A DNA stretch of 7,547 bases. Source: Candidatus Acetothermia bacterium (GTDB lineage Bacteria; Bipolaricaulota; Bipolaricaulia; UBA7950; UBA9294). The notes under the pieces are model-generated. The model was not told the DNA's origin and searched no databases. It saw nothing but the letters and a program-made list of their open reading frames with translations. This document shows, in pieces, positions 5,995 to 7,547 of the stretch (its first letter is position 1; every line of letters begins with the position of its first letter). Made by a program: the position numbers and the translations under genes. The DNA is taken from NCBI GenBank assembly GCA_003545155.1, contig DQCH01000123.1:1-7547 (forward strand), in the 5' to 3' direction.

Positions 5995-6878
5995 ACCAAT
6001 CGGCCTTTACCAAGGAGCTTTGTGCGTTGCGAGGCAATCTCCGCTTTGAGGAACCCCTTGTATGTCACACCACGATCGGTGTCGGTGGAAAAGCGGCCTT
6101 CTTCTTCTCCCCAGAGAGACCTCATGCCCTCGTAGAGACGATCCGCTGCTGTCGCCGTTATGGCTACCCCTACCTCCTGTTGGGAGCCGGTTCCAACCTC
6201 CTCTTCTCCGATTGCGGCTATCCGGGGTTGATAATCTCGACGGAACAGCTACGAGGGATCACCCTTGCGGAGGGGAGTGTACAGGTGTTTGCGGGCGAGC
6301 CTCTTCCCGCACTCCTTAACACTGTTAACCGCGCGGGAATACGCTCGCTCAACTTTCTCGCGGGGATCCCTGGCTCACTTGGGGGAGCCATCGCAATGAA
6401 CACGGGCATCCCTCAACGTACAATTGGCGATACCATTGAAGAAGTCGCTGTTCTCAATCCGCATGGAGAGGTTATGGTCCTGAAAGCCAAGGACTGTGGT
6501 TTCTCCTATCGGCAAAGTAGAATCCTTGAACAGCGGCTGCCTGTCCTGTGGGCACGATTGCGCTTGGACGGCAGACCGTACGATCGGGGCGAGATCCTCA
6601 CACACCGTCGTGCGAGTCAGCCGCTCTCTGCTTTAAGCGCCGGCTGTGTGTTCAAGAACCCTCGCGGCCTCTCTGCCGGGAGAATGATCGACAAGGCCGG
6701 TCTGAAGGGGCTTAGCGTTGGAATGGCCAAGGTATCTGAAAAACATGCCAATTTCATCGTCAACCTTGGCGGGGCGCGATGCGCTGAGATCCGCAAATTA
6801 ATTGACATTGTACGCCAAAAGGTGTATAAAAGCTTTCGCATTCTGCTCGAACTGGAGATTGAGGTCATTGACGGGTGA
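5958..6878 (+). CDS. murB: UDP-N-acetylenolpyruvoylglucosamine reductase
   Basis: Cytoplasmic FAD enzyme that uses NADPH to reduce UDP-GlcNAc-enolpyruvate to UDP-MurNAc, the substrate of MurC. The 306-residue protein has the FAD-binding elements TTIGVGGKA near residue 39, LLGAGSNLLFSD with GAGSN at 76-80, and LAGIPGSLGGAIAMNTG with the flexible IPGSLGG at 137-143. The substrate domain has FSYRQSR with the active-site Arg185. SAGCVFKNP at 227-235 places Cys230 where E. coli has its proton-donating serine, a variant known in many type II enzymes. Glu302 in the C-terminal LEIEV stretch is the likely conserved glutamate. The short length fits the type II family that lacks the extra E. coli-type tyrosine loop. 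TTG is the probable start, overlapping murC by 37 bases; the TGA overlaps the ftsQ GTG. Confidence 0.95.
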   Translation: MLPEKGTFLPRIDQSAFTKELCALRGNLRFEEPLVCHTTIGVGGKAAFFFSPERPHALVETIRCCRRYGYPYLLLGAGSNLLFSDCGYPGLIISTEQLRGITLAEGSVQVFAGEPLPALLNTVNRAGIRSLNFLAGIPGSLGGAIAMNTGIPQRTIGDTIEEVAVLNPHGEVMVLKAKDCGFSYRQSRILEQRLPVLWARLRLDGRPYDRGEILTHRRASQPLSALSAGCVFKNPRGLSAGRMIDKAGLKGLSVGMAKVSEKHANFIVNLGGARCAEIRKLIDIVRQKVYKSFRILLELEIEVIDG

Positions 6879-7547
6879 GAGAGGGGGAACCTAAAAGAAG
6901 AGCTATTTACCGGGTTGCTGTTATAGGGGGGATTCTTATCGCTGCTGCTATCATCACCCTGTGTACACCTTGGTTGCGTCTCTTTGATCTTCGGGAGATT
7001 GTGGTGAGGGGAAACTGCCACATCTCAACGGAGGAGATCACGTATTTAGCCGGGTTCCGCATGGGGGGTAGCCTCCTGCGGACACCGGTCTCTCGTGCCT
7101 CAAAAGCGCTTTTGGGACTCCCATGGGTGAAGGCGGTTTCTATCCAGCGGGTCTATCCGCATAGGCTAGAGATTGTCATCCAAGAACGCACGCCAATCGC
7201 GGTGGTGTCTGACCCCGCAAAAGGAGACAGCCTGCTGATCATCGGAGAGGGCGGAGTAATCGTTAAACAGACAAGTGACGAGGCTCCCACAACCCTTTTA
7301 GCAAGAGGCGTGAATCTCACCGGAGACGCTCCTGGTGCGCGACTAGTGGACGAGAGGGCGGTAGTGGCGCTCGAGTGCATCTACCGGAAGGGGTTGAGCG
7401 AAGGCCCCTTCCACCTTATCGATTTCTCCGATCCCTCCTCGGTCACCCTGCATGGAGAGGATGAACTAAAGGTCGCCCTTGGGCCGGTTGACGGAATCGG
7501 ACCGCGGATCGACGCACTGGCAGCCTTGCTTTTGACAATCGATCTGC
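6875..7547 (+). CDS. ftsQ: Cell division protein FtsQ/DivIB (5' part, cut by window end)
   Basis: Bitopic divisome protein that links FtsL/FtsB to the other septal proteins. The frame is open from GTG 6875 to the window edge, giving 224 codons without a stop; the 3' end is missing. It starts with a short basic cytoplasmic tail (KRR at 7-9) and one membrane segment at about 12-34. A POTRA domain follows at roughly 36-106: FDLREIVVRGNCHIS, then a LLGLPWVKAVSIQRVYPHRLEIVIQERTP stretch whose PWV, R-x-YP and L-x-I-x-I-x-E-R-x-P pattern is diagnostic. The rest is the beta domain that normally contacts FtsB. GTG 6875 overlaps the murB stop as GTGA. Its ribosome site is weak, only GAGG at 6861-6864 ten bases upstream, so translation probably depends on coupling to murB. 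DivIB and FtsQ are the same family; the name follows the dcw context. Confidence 0.92.
   Translation, partial: MREGEPKRRAIYRVAVIGGILIAAAIITLCTPWLRLFDLREIVVRGNCHISTEEITYLAGFRMGGSLLRTPVSRASKALLGLPWVKAVSIQRVYPHRLEIVIQERTPIAVVSDPAKGDSLLIIGEGGVIVKQTSDEAPTTLLARGVNLTGDAPGARLVDERAVVALECIYRKGLSEGPFHLIDFSDPSSVTLHGEDELKVALGPVDGIGPRIDALAALLLTIDL

Noticed and set aside
1..7547. Mobile element, CRISPR array, tRNA/rRNA or a wholly new gene system
   Set aside because: Nearly all sequence is accounted for by recognisable, intact, co-directional genes; no direct-repeat arrays, transposase motifs, tRNA-like folds or composition breaks were seen.

Overview
The window is a stretch of a bacterial dcw (division and cell wall) cluster, with every gene on the + strand. 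It is moderately GC-rich by eye. It holds one folate-enzyme gene (ftcD-type), then murD, ftsW, murG, murC, murB and the 5' part of ftsQ, which runs off the right edge. The order murD-ftsW-murG-murC-murB-ftsQ is classical. I cannot name the organism with confidence. The cluster shows a peptidoglycan-making, FtsZ-type divider. murB lies directly against ftsQ with no ddl between them, unlike enterobacteria. Several motifs diverge from the E. coli and Bacillus versions, which suggests a less-studied bacterial lineage; this is inference only.

Layout: 13-927 is a complete single-domain-type glutamate formimidoyltransferase, and its end overlaps the start of murD (914-2236) by 14 bases. The only real gap, 2237-2408, follows. 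It is pyrimidine-rich at first, carries small hairpins and a possible six-codon leader frame, and ends in a perfect AGGAGG ribosome site for ftsW (2409-3488). After that the genes are packed: ftsW/murG are 2 bases apart, murG/murC overlap by 4 (GTGA), murC/murB by 37, and murB/ftsQ by 4 (GTGA). This packing suggests one transcript with translational coupling. Five of the seven start codons appear to be GTG or TTG, and Shine-Dalgarno placement fixes most of them.

Function: MurB and MurC make UDP-MurNAc and UDP-MurNAc-L-Ala, and MurD adds D-Glu, all in the cytoplasm. MurG turns lipid I into lipid II at the inner membrane face. FtsW polymerises lipid II at the division septum, and FtsQ is the membrane scaffold of the divisome. 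The oddity is the upstream neighbour: mraY and murF usually precede murD, but here a formimidoyl-transfer enzyme of folate/histidine metabolism occupies that place and is translationally joined to murD.

I found no mobile element, CRISPR array, RNA gene or clear new system. The points worth a second look are the ftcD-murD junction, the leader before ftsW, and a few residue changes in otherwise invariant Mur/FtsW motifs.
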